Source: Leifsonia sp. Root1293
Lineage (GTDB): Bacteria; Actinomycetota; Actinomycetes; Actinomycetales; Microbacteriaceae
Reading direction: 5' to 3'
DNA length: 64,000 nt
Assembly (NCBI RefSeq): GCF_001425325.1
Contig: NZ_LMEH01000001.1
Location: 1,101,898-1,165,897 of the forward strand
The position numbers were made by a program, and so were the translations under genes. Below, piece after piece: positions 49,556 to 59,467 of the stretch. The notes beneath the pieces are model-generated. The model saw only the letters and a list, made by a program, of their open reading frames with translations. It made no database searches and was not told the DNA's origin. Within the stretch, counting starts at the first letter, position 1. Each line of letters opens with the position of its first letter.

Positions 49556-52141
49556 ATGTCAGAGAACGAACACGTGCCACGGGAAGTCGTCATCGTCGGA
49601 GGTGGGCCGGCAGCCCACCGTCTGGCCGATGCCCTGCACTCGCGTGATGATGAGCGCACCGTGCACGTCACCGTCGTGGCGGAGGAACCGCACCTCCCGT
49701 ACGACCGGGTGGCGCTGAGCAGGCGACTCGACGGGACGACCGACCTCACCCTGACGCCCACGAGCCTGTGGGACGACGACCACGTGTCACTGCTGCTCGG
49801 CGACCGCGCCGAGAGCATCGACCTCGACGCCGGCACTGTGACGACGGCATCCGGCCGCGCCATCGCCTGGGACGAGCTGGTCTTCGCGACGGGGTCGAGC
49901 GCACCGGTCCCCGAGATCCCGGGCTCCGAGCTGGCGAAGGTCTACCGCACGATCGACGACGTCGACTGGCTCGTCGCCGAGGTCGACAGGCTCGCGCTGG
50001 AGCTCGGCCGGCCTGCGCGGGTGCTCGTGGCCGGCGGCGGCCTTCTCGGGCTCGAGGCTGCCGGAGGACTGGCCCGCCGGGGCGCGGATGCCGCCGTCGT
50101 GCACTCCGGCTCCTGGCTCATGTCGGCGCAGCTCGACGAGGGCGCCGGTCGCGCCCTCGGCCGCATCATCTCCAGCCAGGGCATCGCCCTGCACCTGGGC
50201 ACCCGTCCCCGCGCCATCGAGACGGACGCCACGGGCGCGGTCTCCCGGGTCGTGTTCTCCAGCGGGCAGTCGGCCGAGGTCGACATCATGATCTTCGCCA
50301 TCGGCATCAGCCCCCGTGATGAGCTCGCCGCTGCGGCGGGCCTGGAACTCGGCCCCCGCGGAGGCGTCGCCATCGGGACCGACTGCCGCTCCTCGCATCC
50401 GCGAGTCTGGGCCATCGGCGAGGTGGCCTCGTTCGACGGCCGCTGCACCGGGCTCGTCGCCCCGGCCAACGCCATGGCCGAGGTCGTCGCCGACCGTCTG
50501 CTCGGCGGAGCCGCTGAGTTCACGACGGTCGACGACGCCACCAAGCTGAAGCTCTCCGGCGTCGATGTCGCGAGCTTCGGCGATGCCCTCGCCCGAACCG
50601 AACACGCGCTCGAGATCGTCTACGCGGACCCGGCCAGGGGCCTCTACCAGAAGCTCGTGATGACGGATGACGCCAAGACCCTCCTCGGCGGCATCTTCGT
50701 CGGAGACGCATCGCCGTACGCGTCGCTGCGTCCCCTGCTGGGCAGCGAGCTGACGAACGAACCCGCCGCCTACCTCTCGGCAGCGGGCATGGAGCCACCG
50801 GCCGGCGACGACCTGCCGGCCGAGGCCCTCGTCTGCGCCTGCAACAACGTGGCGGCCGGGACCGTGCGCGACTGGGTCAACGGCGTGCACGGCGACGCGT
50901 GTACCGACCTCGGCGAGCTGAAGGCGTGCTCGCGGGCCGGGACCCAGTGCGGCTCCTGCGTGCCGCTGGTCAAGAAGATCCTGGAGAGCGAGCTGTCGAA
51001 GTCCGGCATCGCCGTCTCGCGAGCGCTCTGCGAGCACTTCGCACTGTCCCGCCAGGAGCTGTTCGAGTCGGTGCGCGTCTCCGCTCTCACGTCGTTCGAC
51101 GAGATCATCGGTCGCTTCGGCACTGGCCGCGGATGCGACATCTGCAAGCCCGTCGTCGGATCGATCCTCGCCAGCCAGAACGACGGTTACATCCTCGACG
51201 AGGGTCGGGGAACCCTGCAGGACACGAACGACCGCGCGATGGCCAACATGCAGAAGGACGGCACGTACTCCGTCGTCCCCCGCATCCCGGGCGGCGAGAT
51301 CACGCCGGAGAAGCTCGGCGTGATCGCGGCAGTGGCCACCGAGTACGGCCTGTACACGAAGATCACCGGCGGACAGCGCATCGACATGTTCGGCGCCCGA
51401 CTCGACCAGCTGCCCGAGATCTGGCGCAAGCTCGTCGACGCCGGGTTCGAATCCGGACAGGCCTACGGCAAAGCGCTCCGCAACGTCAAGAGCTGCGTCG
51501 GGTCGACCTGGTGCCGGTACGGCGTGCAGGATGCCGTCGGCATGGCCGTCGAACTCGAGTTGCGCTATCGGGGCCTGCGCGCGCCGCACAAGTTCAAGTT
51601 CGGCGTGTCGGGCTGCGCCAGGGAGTGCGCAGAGGCGAGAGGCAAGGATGTCGGCATCATCGCGACGGAGAAGGGATGGAACATGTACGTCGGCGGCAAC
51701 GGCGGATTCCAGCCCGCCCACGCCCAGCTGCTCGTGAGCGACCTCGACGACGAGACCCTCATCAAGTACATCGACCGCTACATGATGTACTACATCCGCA
51801 CGGCCGATCGCCTGCAGCGCACAGCACGCTGGATGGAGGAGATCGAGGGCGGGCTCGAGCACGTCTACGACGTCGTCGTGAACGACTCCCTCGGGTTGGC
51901 CGCTGAACTCGAGGCGGCCATGGCCAGGCACATCGACGGCTACGAGGACGAATGGGCCGCCACCCTCGCCGATCCCGAGAGGCTGCGACGGTTCCGCAGC
52001 TTCGTGAATGCGCCGAACACCCCGGACCCGAGCGTCTCCCGCGTCATGGAACGTGGTCAAGCGCGCCCGGCACGCGCAGACGAAGTAGCCTCGGAGCGGG
52101 TCGTGCTCAGCGGCCCCCGCATCCCGATCCGAGGAGAGTGA
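49556..52141 (+). CDS. nirB: Assimilatory nitrite reductase large subunit
   Basis: 861 residues from the ATG after GGGGAGG. FAD/NADH domain with VVIVGGGPAAHRLADAL at the start, BFD-like [2Fe-2S] cysteines near residues 426/428 and 458-468 (CACNNV ... CGSC) and a GRGCDICKP site near 526. The siroheme/[4Fe-4S] domain has TGGQRIDMFG, CVGSTWCRYG (about 647) and GCARECAEA (about 687-691). It reduces nitrite to ammonium with NAD(P)H. The cobA gene starts 1 base after its stop, giving a nirB-cobA-hemD operon. Confidence 0.95.
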   Translation: MSENEHVPREVVIVGGGPAAHRLADALHSRDDERTVHVTVVAEEPHLPYDRVALSRRLDGTTDLTLTPTSLWDDDHVSLLLGDRAESIDLDAGTVTTASGRAIAWDELVFATGSSAPVPEIPGSELAKVYRTIDDVDWLVAEVDRLALELGRPARVLVAGGGLLGLEAAGGLARRGADAAVVHSGSWLMSAQLDEGAGRALGRIISSQGIALHLGTRPRAIETDATGAVSRVVFSSGQSAEVDIMIFAIGISPRDELAAAAGLELGPRGGVAIGTDCRSSHPRVWAIGEVASFDGRCTGLVAPANAMAEVVADRLLGGAAEFTTVDDATKLKLSGVDVASFGDALARTEHALEIVYADPARGLYQKLVMTDDAKTLLGGIFVGDASPYASLRPLLGSELTNEPAAYLSAAGMEPPAGDDLPAEALVCACNNVAAGTVRDWVNGVHGDACTDLGELKACSRAGTQCGSCVPLVKKILESELSKSGIAVSRALCEHFALSRQELFESVRVSALTSFDEIIGRFGTGRGCDICKPVVGSILASQNDGYILDEGRGTLQDTNDRAMANMQKDGTYSVVPRIPGGEITPEKLGVIAAVATEYGLYTKITGGQRIDMFGARLDQLPEIWRKLVDAGFESGQAYGKALRNVKSCVGSTWCRYGVQDAVGMAVELELRYRGLRAPHKFKFGVSGCARECAEARGKDVGIIATEKGWNMYVGGNGGFQPAHAQLLVSDLDDETLIKYIDRYMMYYIRTADRLQRTARWMEEIEGGLEHVYDVVVNDSLGLAAELEAAMARHIDGYEDEWAATLADPERLRRFRSFVNAPNTPDPSVSRVMERGQARPARADEVASERVVLSGPRIPIRGE

Positions 52142-52142
52142 C

Positions 52143-52934
52143 ATGGCGGATGCCGTAGGCGTTTCCGGCCGCGTCACCCTCGTCGGCGGCGGACCCGGCA
52201 GCGAGGACCTGCTCACCGTCGGGGCGGTGGAGGCCCTCCGCTCCGCGGACGTCGTGCTCTACGACAGGCTCGCACCGCACAGCCGCCTGAGCGCGCTGGC
52301 GCCCGATGCCGTCCTCATCGATGTCGGCAAGACGCCCGGCCATCACCCGGTCTCCCAGACGGGCATCGAGGAGCTCATCGTCGAGCACGCCCTCGCCGGC
52401 GCGCACGTCGTGCGTCTGAAGGGCGGCGACGTGTACGTGTTCGGCCGCGGAAGCGAAGAGGTGCTGGCGTGTCATCGCGCCGGAATCCCGGTGACGGTCG
52501 TCTCGGGAGTCACGAGCGCCGTCGCCGTGCCCGCCGCGGCCGGCATCCCGCTCACGCACCGCGGCGTCAGCCGCATGTTCACCGTCATCTCGGGCCATGC
52601 ACCGCTCTCGGAGGATGAGCTGCTGCACCTCGCCGGGCTCGGCAGCACCATCGTGGTGCTCATGGGTGTGAACACCCTCCCGCATCTCAGTGCCGGCCTC
52701 CTCCGGCAGGGAATGAGCGCCGGGATGCCCGTGGCCATCATCGAACGCGGCTTCAGCCCCGACCAGCGCACCACCATCGCCGACCTCGGTAGCATCGTCA
52801 GCGTGGCCATCCGATCCGACGTCTCCTCCCCCGCGGTCCTCGTGGTCGGCGAGGTCGTACGACTCGCCCACGCCGGCGACCTGACAGCCGCGGAGATGAT
52901 GGATCGCGCCGGCCGTCTCGCGGTGCTCGGCTGA
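52143..52934 (+). CDS. cobA: Uroporphyrinogen-III C-methyltransferase
   Basis: 263 residues. SAM-dependent double methylation to precorrin-2, the first step to siroheme. VTLVGGGPGSEDLLTVGA, then VVLYDRL, VRLKGGDVYVFGRGSEE, GVTSAVAVPAAAGIPLTHRG and the VGEVV end are the family motifs. Ends on the same base as the next start (TGATG). Confidence 0.95.
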   Translation: MADAVGVSGRVTLVGGGPGSEDLLTVGAVEALRSADVVLYDRLAPHSRLSALAPDAVLIDVGKTPGHHPVSQTGIEELIVEHALAGAHVVRLKGGDVYVFGRGSEEVLACHRAGIPVTVVSGVTSAVAVPAAAGIPLTHRGVSRMFTVISGHAPLSEDELLHLAGLGSTIVVLMGVNTLPHLSAGLLRQGMSAGMPVAIIERGFSPDQRTTIADLGSIVSVAIRSDVSSPAVLVVGEVVRLAHAGDLTAAEMMDRAGRLAVLG

Positions 52935-54064
52935 TGCCCGATGCCCCGGATGCCGTTCCCGGGTTCCGCCCGGACCAGCTGACGGGGTTCCGCATCGGCG
53001 TCACCAGCGACCGCCGATCGGCCGACCTCATCGAGGCCCTCGAGCGGCGTGGAGCCGTCGTCACCCATGCGCCGACGCTCAAGATCACCAACGCGCATCT
53101 CGACGACCCCGTGATCGCCGACACCCGCGCCATCATCGCCGCGCAGCCCGATGTGCTGCTCGCGACGACGGCGTACGGCATCCGCCGCTGGTTCGAGGTC
53201 GCCGACACGGCCGGCCTCGGACACGACCTCACCGAGGCTCTCGAGTCGACGGCCATCCTGGTCCGCGGCCCGAAGGCGCGGGGCGGCATCCGCGCCGCCG
53301 GACTGAACGACTCCGGAATGAGTCCGCAGGAGACGACGGAGTCGCTCGTCGGCATGGTGCTCGACGAGTATCCGACCGGGCTCACCATCGCGGTCCAGAT
53401 GCACGGCTTCCTCGATGCTGCCCAGCTCGACCGCCTGCGCGACGTTCACTCCAGCGTGCTCACCGTCGCGCCGTACCGGTGGACCCCGCCGGAACAGAAC
53501 GACGATCGGGTGCGCCGACTCATCGAGGCCGTCTGCGCCGCCCAGCTCGACTGCGTCACCTTCACCAGCGCCCCGGCCGTGAACGCCCTGTTCCACGCCG
53601 CCGAGGAGATGGGAGTGCTCGACCAACTCGTCGAGGCGCTCCGCGGCCCCGTCGTCGCCGCGGCCGTCGGCCCGGTGACCGCGGCCCCCCTCATCGCCGC
53701 CAGCATCGATCCGATCCAGCCCGACCGGTTCAGGATGGGCGCTCTCATCAGGCTCGTGTGCGAGCACCTGGAGCAGAACCGCATCCAGCGCGTCGAGACG
53801 CGGCACGGTCTGCTCGAGCTCCGGGGCACGGTGGTCGACCTGCCAGCCGGTCGCATCCCGCTCGCACCGACGGCGCTCGTCCTCCTGCGCGCCCTGGTCG
53901 CAGCGAACGGATCCGTCGTCTCGCGCGAGTACCTCGCCGGCCTGCTGCCCGGCACTCCGGACGAGCATGCCGTCGAAGTGTCGATGAGCAGGCTGCGCCA
54001 ACTGCTGAAGACGCCGGGTCTCATTGCGACAGTCGTCAAGCGGGGCTACAGGCTCGACGTCTGA
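52934..54064 (+). CDS. hemD: Uroporphyrinogen-III synthase fused to a winged-helix domain
   Basis: 376 residues. Residues about 12-265 have the two-lobed HemD pattern (FRIGVTSDRRSADLIEALERRGA, LLATTAYGIRRWFE, CVTFTSAPAVNALF, VAAAVGPVTAAPLIAAS). About 275-376 form an OmpR-type DNA-binding domain (LAPTALVLLRALVAANGSVVSREYLAGLL, HAVEVSMSRLRQLLKTPGLIATVVKRGYRLDV). Such fusions occur in Actinobacteria near nitrate/nitrite genes. The enzyme part would close the tetrapyrrole ring; the regulator part may control the cluster. The missing receiver domain suggests that HemD itself serves as sensor. Confidence 0.87.
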   Translation: MPDAPDAVPGFRPDQLTGFRIGVTSDRRSADLIEALERRGAVVTHAPTLKITNAHLDDPVIADTRAIIAAQPDVLLATTAYGIRRWFEVADTAGLGHDLTEALESTAILVRGPKARGGIRAAGLNDSGMSPQETTESLVGMVLDEYPTGLTIAVQMHGFLDAAQLDRLRDVHSSVLTVAPYRWTPPEQNDDRVRRLIEAVCAAQLDCVTFTSAPAVNALFHAAEEMGVLDQLVEALRGPVVAAAVGPVTAAPLIAASIDPIQPDRFRMGALIRLVCEHLEQNRIQRVETRHGLLELRGTVVDLPAGRIPLAPTALVLLRALVAANGSVVSREYLAGLLPGTPDEHAVEVSMSRLRQLLKTPGLIATVVKRGYRLDV

Positions 54065-54100
54065 CGCTCGGCATCTCACGCTCGACGTCTGACGCTCGGC
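54052..54100. repeat. Perfect 21-base direct repeat at the hemD-like 3' end
   Basis: 54052-54072 is repeated at 54080-54100 (28-base period). The first copy includes the stop codon. Likely replication slippage; no function evident. Confidence 0.85.
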
Positions 54101-54257
54101 GCGGCCGGGACCCGGTTTTCTCACAACGGCATCCGGATGCGGTGAGAAGCCGGTATCGCAGGGTTTACACCCGGCACGGACTGCGGAAACACGCGCTCGT
54201 TAGCGTCGAGTCACGAGGCCGGGGAGCCTCGTCGCCTCGAGACTTCTGGAGATCACC
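54101..54257 (+). promoter_or_regulatory. narK upstream control region
   Basis: 157 bases holding GGAAAC (54185-54190) and GTTA (54199-54202), 8 bases apart, resembling the pair before nirB, and a possible TTTACA (54164-54169). Promoter location otherwise unclear. Confidence 0.35.
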
Positions 54258-55673
54258 ATGACGAGCACAGTGACAGGCACCGCCACCGCCGATGGCTCCA
54301 TCGCCGTGGAGACCGGCACCCCATCGGCCGAGCTCGTCCATCGCCCCGGACGGTGGATCGACAACTGGAATCCCGAGCACGACGCGCAATGGGAGGGGCC
54401 GGGGCGGCCGATCGCACGGCGCAACCTGCAGTGGTCGATCTTCGCCGAGTTCCTGGGCTTCGTCGTCTGGCAGCTCTGGAGCATCGTCGTCGTTGCGCTT
54501 CCCGCGGCCGGATTCACGCTGAGCACAGGCGAGATCTTCTGGCTCATCTCGATTCCCAGCCTCGTCGGCGCCACCCTCCGTTTCCCATACTCCTTCGTCG
54601 TCGCGAAGGTGGGCGGACGCACCTGGACCATCATCTCCGCCGGGCTCCTCCTCCTGCCGACCATCGCCCTGGCGAGCGTCGTCGGCAACCCCGACACCCC
54701 GTTCGGAGTCCTCCTTGCCGTCGCGGCCCTGGCCGGCTTCGGCGGTGGCAACTTTGCCAGCTCCATGTCGAACATCACCTACTTCTACCCGCAGCGCGAG
54801 AAGGGCTGGGCGCTCGGGCTGAACGCGGCAGGGGGCAACCTCGGAGCATCCGTCGCCCAGTTCGTCGTTCCCATCGTCATCACGATCGGCGCCGGCGCCG
54901 CCCTCAACCTGCCTCTCGCCGGCTGGGTGTGGGTTCCGCTCATCCTGCTGGCGATGTTCGGCGCGTACCGCTACATGGACAACCTCTCGTCGGCCAAGGC
55001 CGACTTCGCGGGTTCGGCTGCAGCGCTCCGCGAACCGCACCTGTGGTTGCTCGCGCTGCTCTACATCGGCACCTTCGGGTCGTTCATCGGCTTCGCCAGC
55101 GTGTTCCCCAAACTCATCGCCGACCAGTTCCCGGAGTTCTCGACATTCGCCGTCGGTGGTGCTGCGATCTCGCTGGCCTTCCTGGGTGCGCTCGTCGGCT
55201 CGCTCGCCCGACCGTACGGCGGCCGCCTGGCCGACAGGTTCGGCGGGGCCCGCATCACCATGACGGCATTCGCCGTGATGGCCGCCGGCGCGATGCTCGT
55301 CGTCTGGACTCTCCCCCTCGGGAACTTCTGGATCTTCCTCGGCTGCTTCCTCCTCCTGTTCGTCGCCACGGGAGTCGGGAACGGGGCCACCTACCGGATG
55401 ATCCCGACGGTGTTCGCGGCCCGGGCGGGCGCCGCCCACGGCGGCCCGAGCATCACGACGCAACGCAAGGCCGCCGCGGCCCTCGGCCTCATCTCGGCGA
55501 TCGGCGCCTACGGCGGCTTCCTCGTGCCCCAGATCCTCAATCTCTCGCAGGCGACATCGGGCGGCTACGCCAACGCCTTCTTCGGGTTCGTCGCCGCCTA
55601 CATCGTGCTGCTCGCCCTCACTTACACCGTGTACGTGCGCCGCGGCTCAGCACTCGCCGCCCACCGTATCTGA
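54258..55673 (+). CDS. narK: Nitrate/nitrite transporter, NarK/NasA family
   Basis: 471 residues, major facilitator with about twelve helices. The N-terminus (RPGRWIDNWNPEHDAQWEGPG) is typical of actinobacterial NarK. The nitrate signature is present in both halves: GFGGGNFASSMSNITYFYP ... GLNAAGGNLG and, less strictly, GVGNGATYRMIPTVF. Imports nitrate (or exchanges nitrite) across the inner membrane. Starts the nar operon with the reductase 13 bases downstream. Confidence 0.93.
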   Translation: MTSTVTGTATADGSIAVETGTPSAELVHRPGRWIDNWNPEHDAQWEGPGRPIARRNLQWSIFAEFLGFVVWQLWSIVVVALPAAGFTLSTGEIFWLISIPSLVGATLRFPYSFVVAKVGGRTWTIISAGLLLLPTIALASVVGNPDTPFGVLLAVAALAGFGGGNFASSMSNITYFYPQREKGWALGLNAAGGNLGASVAQFVVPIVITIGAGAALNLPLAGWVWVPLILLAMFGAYRYMDNLSSAKADFAGSAAALREPHLWLLALLYIGTFGSFIGFASVFPKLIADQFPEFSTFAVGGAAISLAFLGALVGSLARPYGGRLADRFGGARITMTAFAVMAAGAMLVVWTLPLGNFWIFLGCFLLLFVATGVGNGATYRMIPTVFAARAGAAHGGPSITTQRKAAAALGLISAIGAYGGFLVPQILNLSQATSGGYANAFFGFVAAYIVLLALTYTVYVRRGSALAAHRI

Positions 55674-55686
55674 CGCCCGAGACGCC

Positions 55687-57813
55687 ATGACTGCACCGAC
55701 AGCCGCCACCCCGACGCACTGCCCGTACTGCGCGCTGCAGTGCGCCATGACACTGACGCCGGTCGCGGATGCCGTTCCCGACGTCGAGGGCCGCGCCTTC
55801 CCGACCAACCGCGGCGGCCTCTGCAGGAAGGGCTGGACGTCGCCGACCCTCCTCGGCTCGCCCGACCGCATCACGGGACCGCTGATCCGGAACTCCGACG
55901 GAGGGTTCAGGGCGGCCGGGTGGGACGAAGCGCTCGACCTGGTGGCCGACAGGCTGCGCGAGACGCGGCTCGAGCACGGGGCCGACGCCGTCGGGGTCTT
56001 CGGTGGCGGCGGCCTGACGAACGAGAAGGCGTACATGCTGGGCAAGTTCGCCCGACTGGCGCTCGGCACCAGCCGCATCGACTACAACGGCCGGTTCTGC
56101 ATGTCATCAGCTGCCGCCGCCGGCATCCGCGCCTTCGGCATCGATCGGGGACTGCCGTTCCCCGTCGAGCACCTGGATGCCGCGGAGACCATCCTGCTGC
56201 TCGGCTCGAACGTGGCCGAGACCATGCCGCCGTTCATCGGCCACCTCACGGGTGCGCAGGCCGCCGGGGGTCTCATCGTCGTCGACCCGAGGCGCACTGC
56301 AACGGTGCGCCTCACCGATGACGGCCAGGGCATGCACGTGCAGCCGACTCCGGGCTCCGACCTCGTGCTCCTGCTCGGCCTGATCCACATCGTGATCGCG
56401 GAGAGACTCTGGGACGAGTCCTACGTCGCCGAGCGCACCACGGGCTTCGGCGAGCTGCGCAGATCGGTGAGCGTGTGGTGGCCGGAGCGCGTGGCCTCGG
56501 AGACCGGGGTCCCAGCGCCCCAGCTGCGGGAGATCGCCCGTCGCCTCGCCTCAGGCCGGGGCACCTACATCCTCACGGGCCGAGGAGTCGAGCAGCACGT
56601 CGACGGCACGGACACCGCGACGGCGGCCATCAACCTCAGCCTCCTGCTGGGGCTGCCGGGTTCGACGCACTCCGGATACGGCACCCTCACCGGGCAGGGC
56701 AACGGCCAGGGCGGCCGCGAGCATGGTCAGAAGGCCGACCAGCTGCCCGGGTACCGCAAGATCGCGGATCCGGCGGCCCGGCGCCATGTCGCCGCCGTCT
56801 GGGGGGTGGATCCGACGACCATCCCCGGTCCGGGACTGCCGGCCGTGCAGCTGCTGCAATCGCTCGGACGCCCGGGCGGCATCCGCGCGTTCCTCGTGCA
56901 CGGCTCGAACGTCGTCGTGTCCGCGCCGAACGCCGCGCAGGTGACAGCCGGCCTCGCCGCACTCGACTTCCTCGTGGTGTGCGACTTCTTCCTCTCCGAG
57001 ACCGCTGCCCTCGCCGATGTCGTGCTGCCGGTGACCCAGTGGGCGGAGGAGGAGGGCACCGTCACCTCCCTCGAGGGCCGGGTGCTCCGCCGTCGCCGGG
57101 CCGTCGCTCCACCGCCCGGCGTGCGCGACGAGTTGTGGGTGTTGCATGAGCTGGCCCGGCGCCTGGATGCTCCCTCGAGGTTCGACGTCGACCCGGAGGC
57201 CGTGTTCGAGGAACTGCGGCTCGCCTCCGAGGGCGGTGCGGCCGACTACTCGGGCATCGACTATGCGCTTCTCGACACCGGAGCGGCCGCCTACTGGCCG
57301 TATCCGCGCGGATCCGACGGCACGCCCCGCCTCTTCGCCGACAGTTTCGGCCACGCCGACGGCCTGGCGCGCATCGTCGCCGTGTCTCCTGCTCCTCCGG
57401 CAGAGGCACTGAACGCCGACGGAGCCTTGACGCTCATCACGGGACGACTGCTCGAGCACTACCAGTCCGGTGCGCAGACTCGCAGGATTCCGGAACTCGC
57501 CTCGGCCCAGCCGCACGCCAGGGCGCAGTTGCATCCGGCGACCGCCGCGGCCCTGGGCATCATCGACGACTCCGTGGTCGACATCGTCAACGCGCGCGGT
57601 GCCGTGCGCTGTCGGGCGAGGCTCAGCGTCGACATCCGTCAGGACACGATCTTCCTGCCCTTCCACTTCCCGGCGGACGAGTCGGCGAACCTCCTCACGC
57701 TCGATGCCGTCGACCCGATCTCGGGCATGCCCGAGTTCAAGAAGAGCGCCGTGCACGTGCGGCCTGTCACGGACGCCATCATGGGTCCCGCCGCCATCGA
57801 GGTGGTCGTATGA
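55687..57813 (+). CDS. nasA: Assimilatory nitrate reductase catalytic subunit
   Basis: 708 residues, molybdopterin oxidoreductase. [4Fe-4S] ligands Cys12, Cys15, Cys19 and Cys46 in HCPYCALQC ... GGLCRKG. Then YNGRFCMSSAAAAG, LLLGSNVAETMPPF, LTGRGVEQHVDGTDT and TGQGNGQGGREHGQKADQLPGYR, the cofactor-binding landmarks of NasA/NarB. The C-terminal cofactor domain starts near LITGRLLEHYQSG. No Tat signal, so cytoplasmic. Overlaps the next gene by 4 bases. Confidence 0.93.
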   Translation: MTAPTAATPTHCPYCALQCAMTLTPVADAVPDVEGRAFPTNRGGLCRKGWTSPTLLGSPDRITGPLIRNSDGGFRAAGWDEALDLVADRLRETRLEHGADAVGVFGGGGLTNEKAYMLGKFARLALGTSRIDYNGRFCMSSAAAAGIRAFGIDRGLPFPVEHLDAAETILLLGSNVAETMPPFIGHLTGAQAAGGLIVVDPRRTATVRLTDDGQGMHVQPTPGSDLVLLLGLIHIVIAERLWDESYVAERTTGFGELRRSVSVWWPERVASETGVPAPQLREIARRLASGRGTYILTGRGVEQHVDGTDTATAAINLSLLLGLPGSTHSGYGTLTGQGNGQGGREHGQKADQLPGYRKIADPAARRHVAAVWGVDPTTIPGPGLPAVQLLQSLGRPGGIRAFLVHGSNVVVSAPNAAQVTAGLAALDFLVVCDFFLSETAALADVVLPVTQWAEEEGTVTSLEGRVLRRRRAVAPPPGVRDELWVLHELARRLDAPSRFDVDPEAVFEELRLASEGGAADYSGIDYALLDTGAAAYWPYPRGSDGTPRLFADSFGHADGLARIVAVSPAPPAEALNADGALTLITGRLLEHYQSGAQTRRIPELASAQPHARAQLHPATAAALGIIDDSVVDIVNARGAVRCRARLSVDIRQDTIFLPFHFPADESANLLTLDAVDPISGMPEFKKSAVHVRPVTDAIMGPAAIEVVV

Positions 57814-59426
57814 GAGTCGTCCTGGTCGGCTACGGACCCGTCGGCTCGCGCTTCGTCGACGAGATGCTTCCGGCGGTGCGCGACGGGTCGGTGGCTCTGA
57901 CCGTCGTCGGTGCCGAGGAAACGGATGCCTACAATCGCGTTCTCGTGGCCGAGCTCGCCGTGGGGCGCACCGATCAGGAGAGCATCATCGTCGCAGATCG
58001 GGCCGCGGCTGAGGCAGCCGGCGTGCGGATCATCACGGGAACGATCGCATCGGCCATCGACCGGGCGGCCACCGAGGTGATCCTCGATTCCGGAGAACGC
58101 GTCGGCTACGACAGGCTCGTGCTGGCAACCGGCGCCCGCGCCAACATCCCGACCCTCGACGGCGTCGCCAGAGGGCGCCGCGATCTGGCGCATCTGGAGA
58201 AATACGGTCCCGCGCTCGTCGGCCGCGATGACGAGCTGCCGCTGGGCATCACCGTGCTGCGCGATGTCGCCGACGCCGAGCGCATCTCGCGAACCGTGCG
58301 TGCCGGAGGCCGCATCGTGGTGCTGGGCGCCGGGGTGCTCGGGCTCGAACTGGCGCTCGCGGCGTCGCAGGCCGGCGCGGAGGCCTGCGTCGTGCACCAC
58401 GGCGACATCCCGATGCCACGCAACCTCGACAAGGGCGGCGGCCGGGTGCTGCAGGCGGCCCTGCGTCGCGCCGGTGTGAGCGTCGTCGAACACAGCAGGG
58501 CGGAGGCCGTGAGCTTCTCCGAACACGAGAACGGCGACCGCAGCTTCGATGGCCTCATCACCGCCGACGGCAAGCAGATCCGCGGCGAGCTGCTCGTGCT
58601 CTCCTGCGGCGTGGGAGCACGCACGGAACTCGCCACTCTCGCCGGGCTCCGTACGGCGGCCGGCATCGTCGTCGACACCGACCTGCGCAGCTGGAGCGAC
58701 CCGGCGATCACCGCGATCGGGGACTGCGCCCACGTCGTGCCGCGCAACGCTGCAACGGCGGAGGTCTCGGTGCTTCCCGGTGCTCCGACCGGACTGATCG
58801 GTCCGGGCTGGCGTCAGGCGGACTGGCTGGCCGCGCAGCTCCGGGCGGAGGCGTCCGGTTCCCCCCTGACCATCGCAGCCCCAGCCGAGCGCGACGCCCT
58901 CGTCATGCTGAAGGCGGAGGGCATCGATGTCGTCGCCATCGGTGACGTGTCTGCTGACCCCTGGGATCCGCAGTACGCCGATGACGTGCTCGACCCTCGG
59001 GGCCCGCAGCGCGTCGCCCAATGGGCCGACCCCGAGAACGGCAGCTACGTCAAGCTGGTCACCCGCGGTGGGGTGCTCACGGCCTTCGTCTGCGTCGGCA
59101 TGCCGCGCACGGCGGCCGAGCTCACGCTGCTCTACGAACGCGGATCGGAGCTTCCGGCCGATCGTTCCGTGCTCCTGCGTTTCGACGGCCCCGACTTCAC
59201 GCCGGCGAGCGACAGTGACGTCTTCGCGCCGGGCGCGACAGTGTGCTGGTGCAACGGCGTCACCGTGGCCCACATCGCCGACTCTGCCGCCTGCGGCAAC
59301 ACCACCGTCACGTGCATCAGCAAGGACACTCGTGCCGGCACCGGATGCGGGGGCTGCACGGGCCGGATAGCCGAGCTGCTGCGCCACCTCGAGTCGACGG
59401 GCGGCGCGGCGGCAGCCGCAGTCTGA
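57810..59426 (+). CDS. FAD/[2Fe-2S] electron-transfer partner of nitrate reductase (NasB-like)
   Basis: 538 residues. Two-dinucleotide-binding flavoprotein: VVLVGYGPVGSRFVDEM, LVLATGARANIP, IVVLGAGVLGLELALAASQAG and the FAD-site TAIGDCAHV. The C-terminal BFD-like domain binds [2Fe-2S] through CWCNGVTVAHI and TRAGTGCGGCTGRI. It resembles the N-terminal half of NirB and would pass electrons from NAD(P)H to NasA. The GTGA-type overlap supports a stoichiometric pair. Confidence 0.88.
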   Translation: MRVVLVGYGPVGSRFVDEMLPAVRDGSVALTVVGAEETDAYNRVLVAELAVGRTDQESIIVADRAAAEAAGVRIITGTIASAIDRAATEVILDSGERVGYDRLVLATGARANIPTLDGVARGRRDLAHLEKYGPALVGRDDELPLGITVLRDVADAERISRTVRAGGRIVVLGAGVLGLELALAASQAGAEACVVHHGDIPMPRNLDKGGGRVLQAALRRAGVSVVEHSRAEAVSFSEHENGDRSFDGLITADGKQIRGELLVLSCGVGARTELATLAGLRTAAGIVVDTDLRSWSDPAITAIGDCAHVVPRNAATAEVSVLPGAPTGLIGPGWRQADWLAAQLRAEASGSPLTIAAPAERDALVMLKAEGIDVVAIGDVSADPWDPQYADDVLDPRGPQRVAQWADPENGSYVKLVTRGGVLTAFVCVGMPRTAAELTLLYERGSELPADRSVLLRFDGPDFTPASDSDVFAPGATVCWCNGVTVAHIADSAACGNTTVTCISKDTRAGTGCGGCTGRIAELLRHLESTGGAAAAAV

Positions 59427-59467
59427 GGTCTCCGGCTGCTGGCGCCGACAGCCTCGGCATGGAGGCG

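Noticed and set aside
49787-52216. 809-codon frame antisense to nirB
   Set aside because: nirB has all cofactor motifs; the antisense frame has none.
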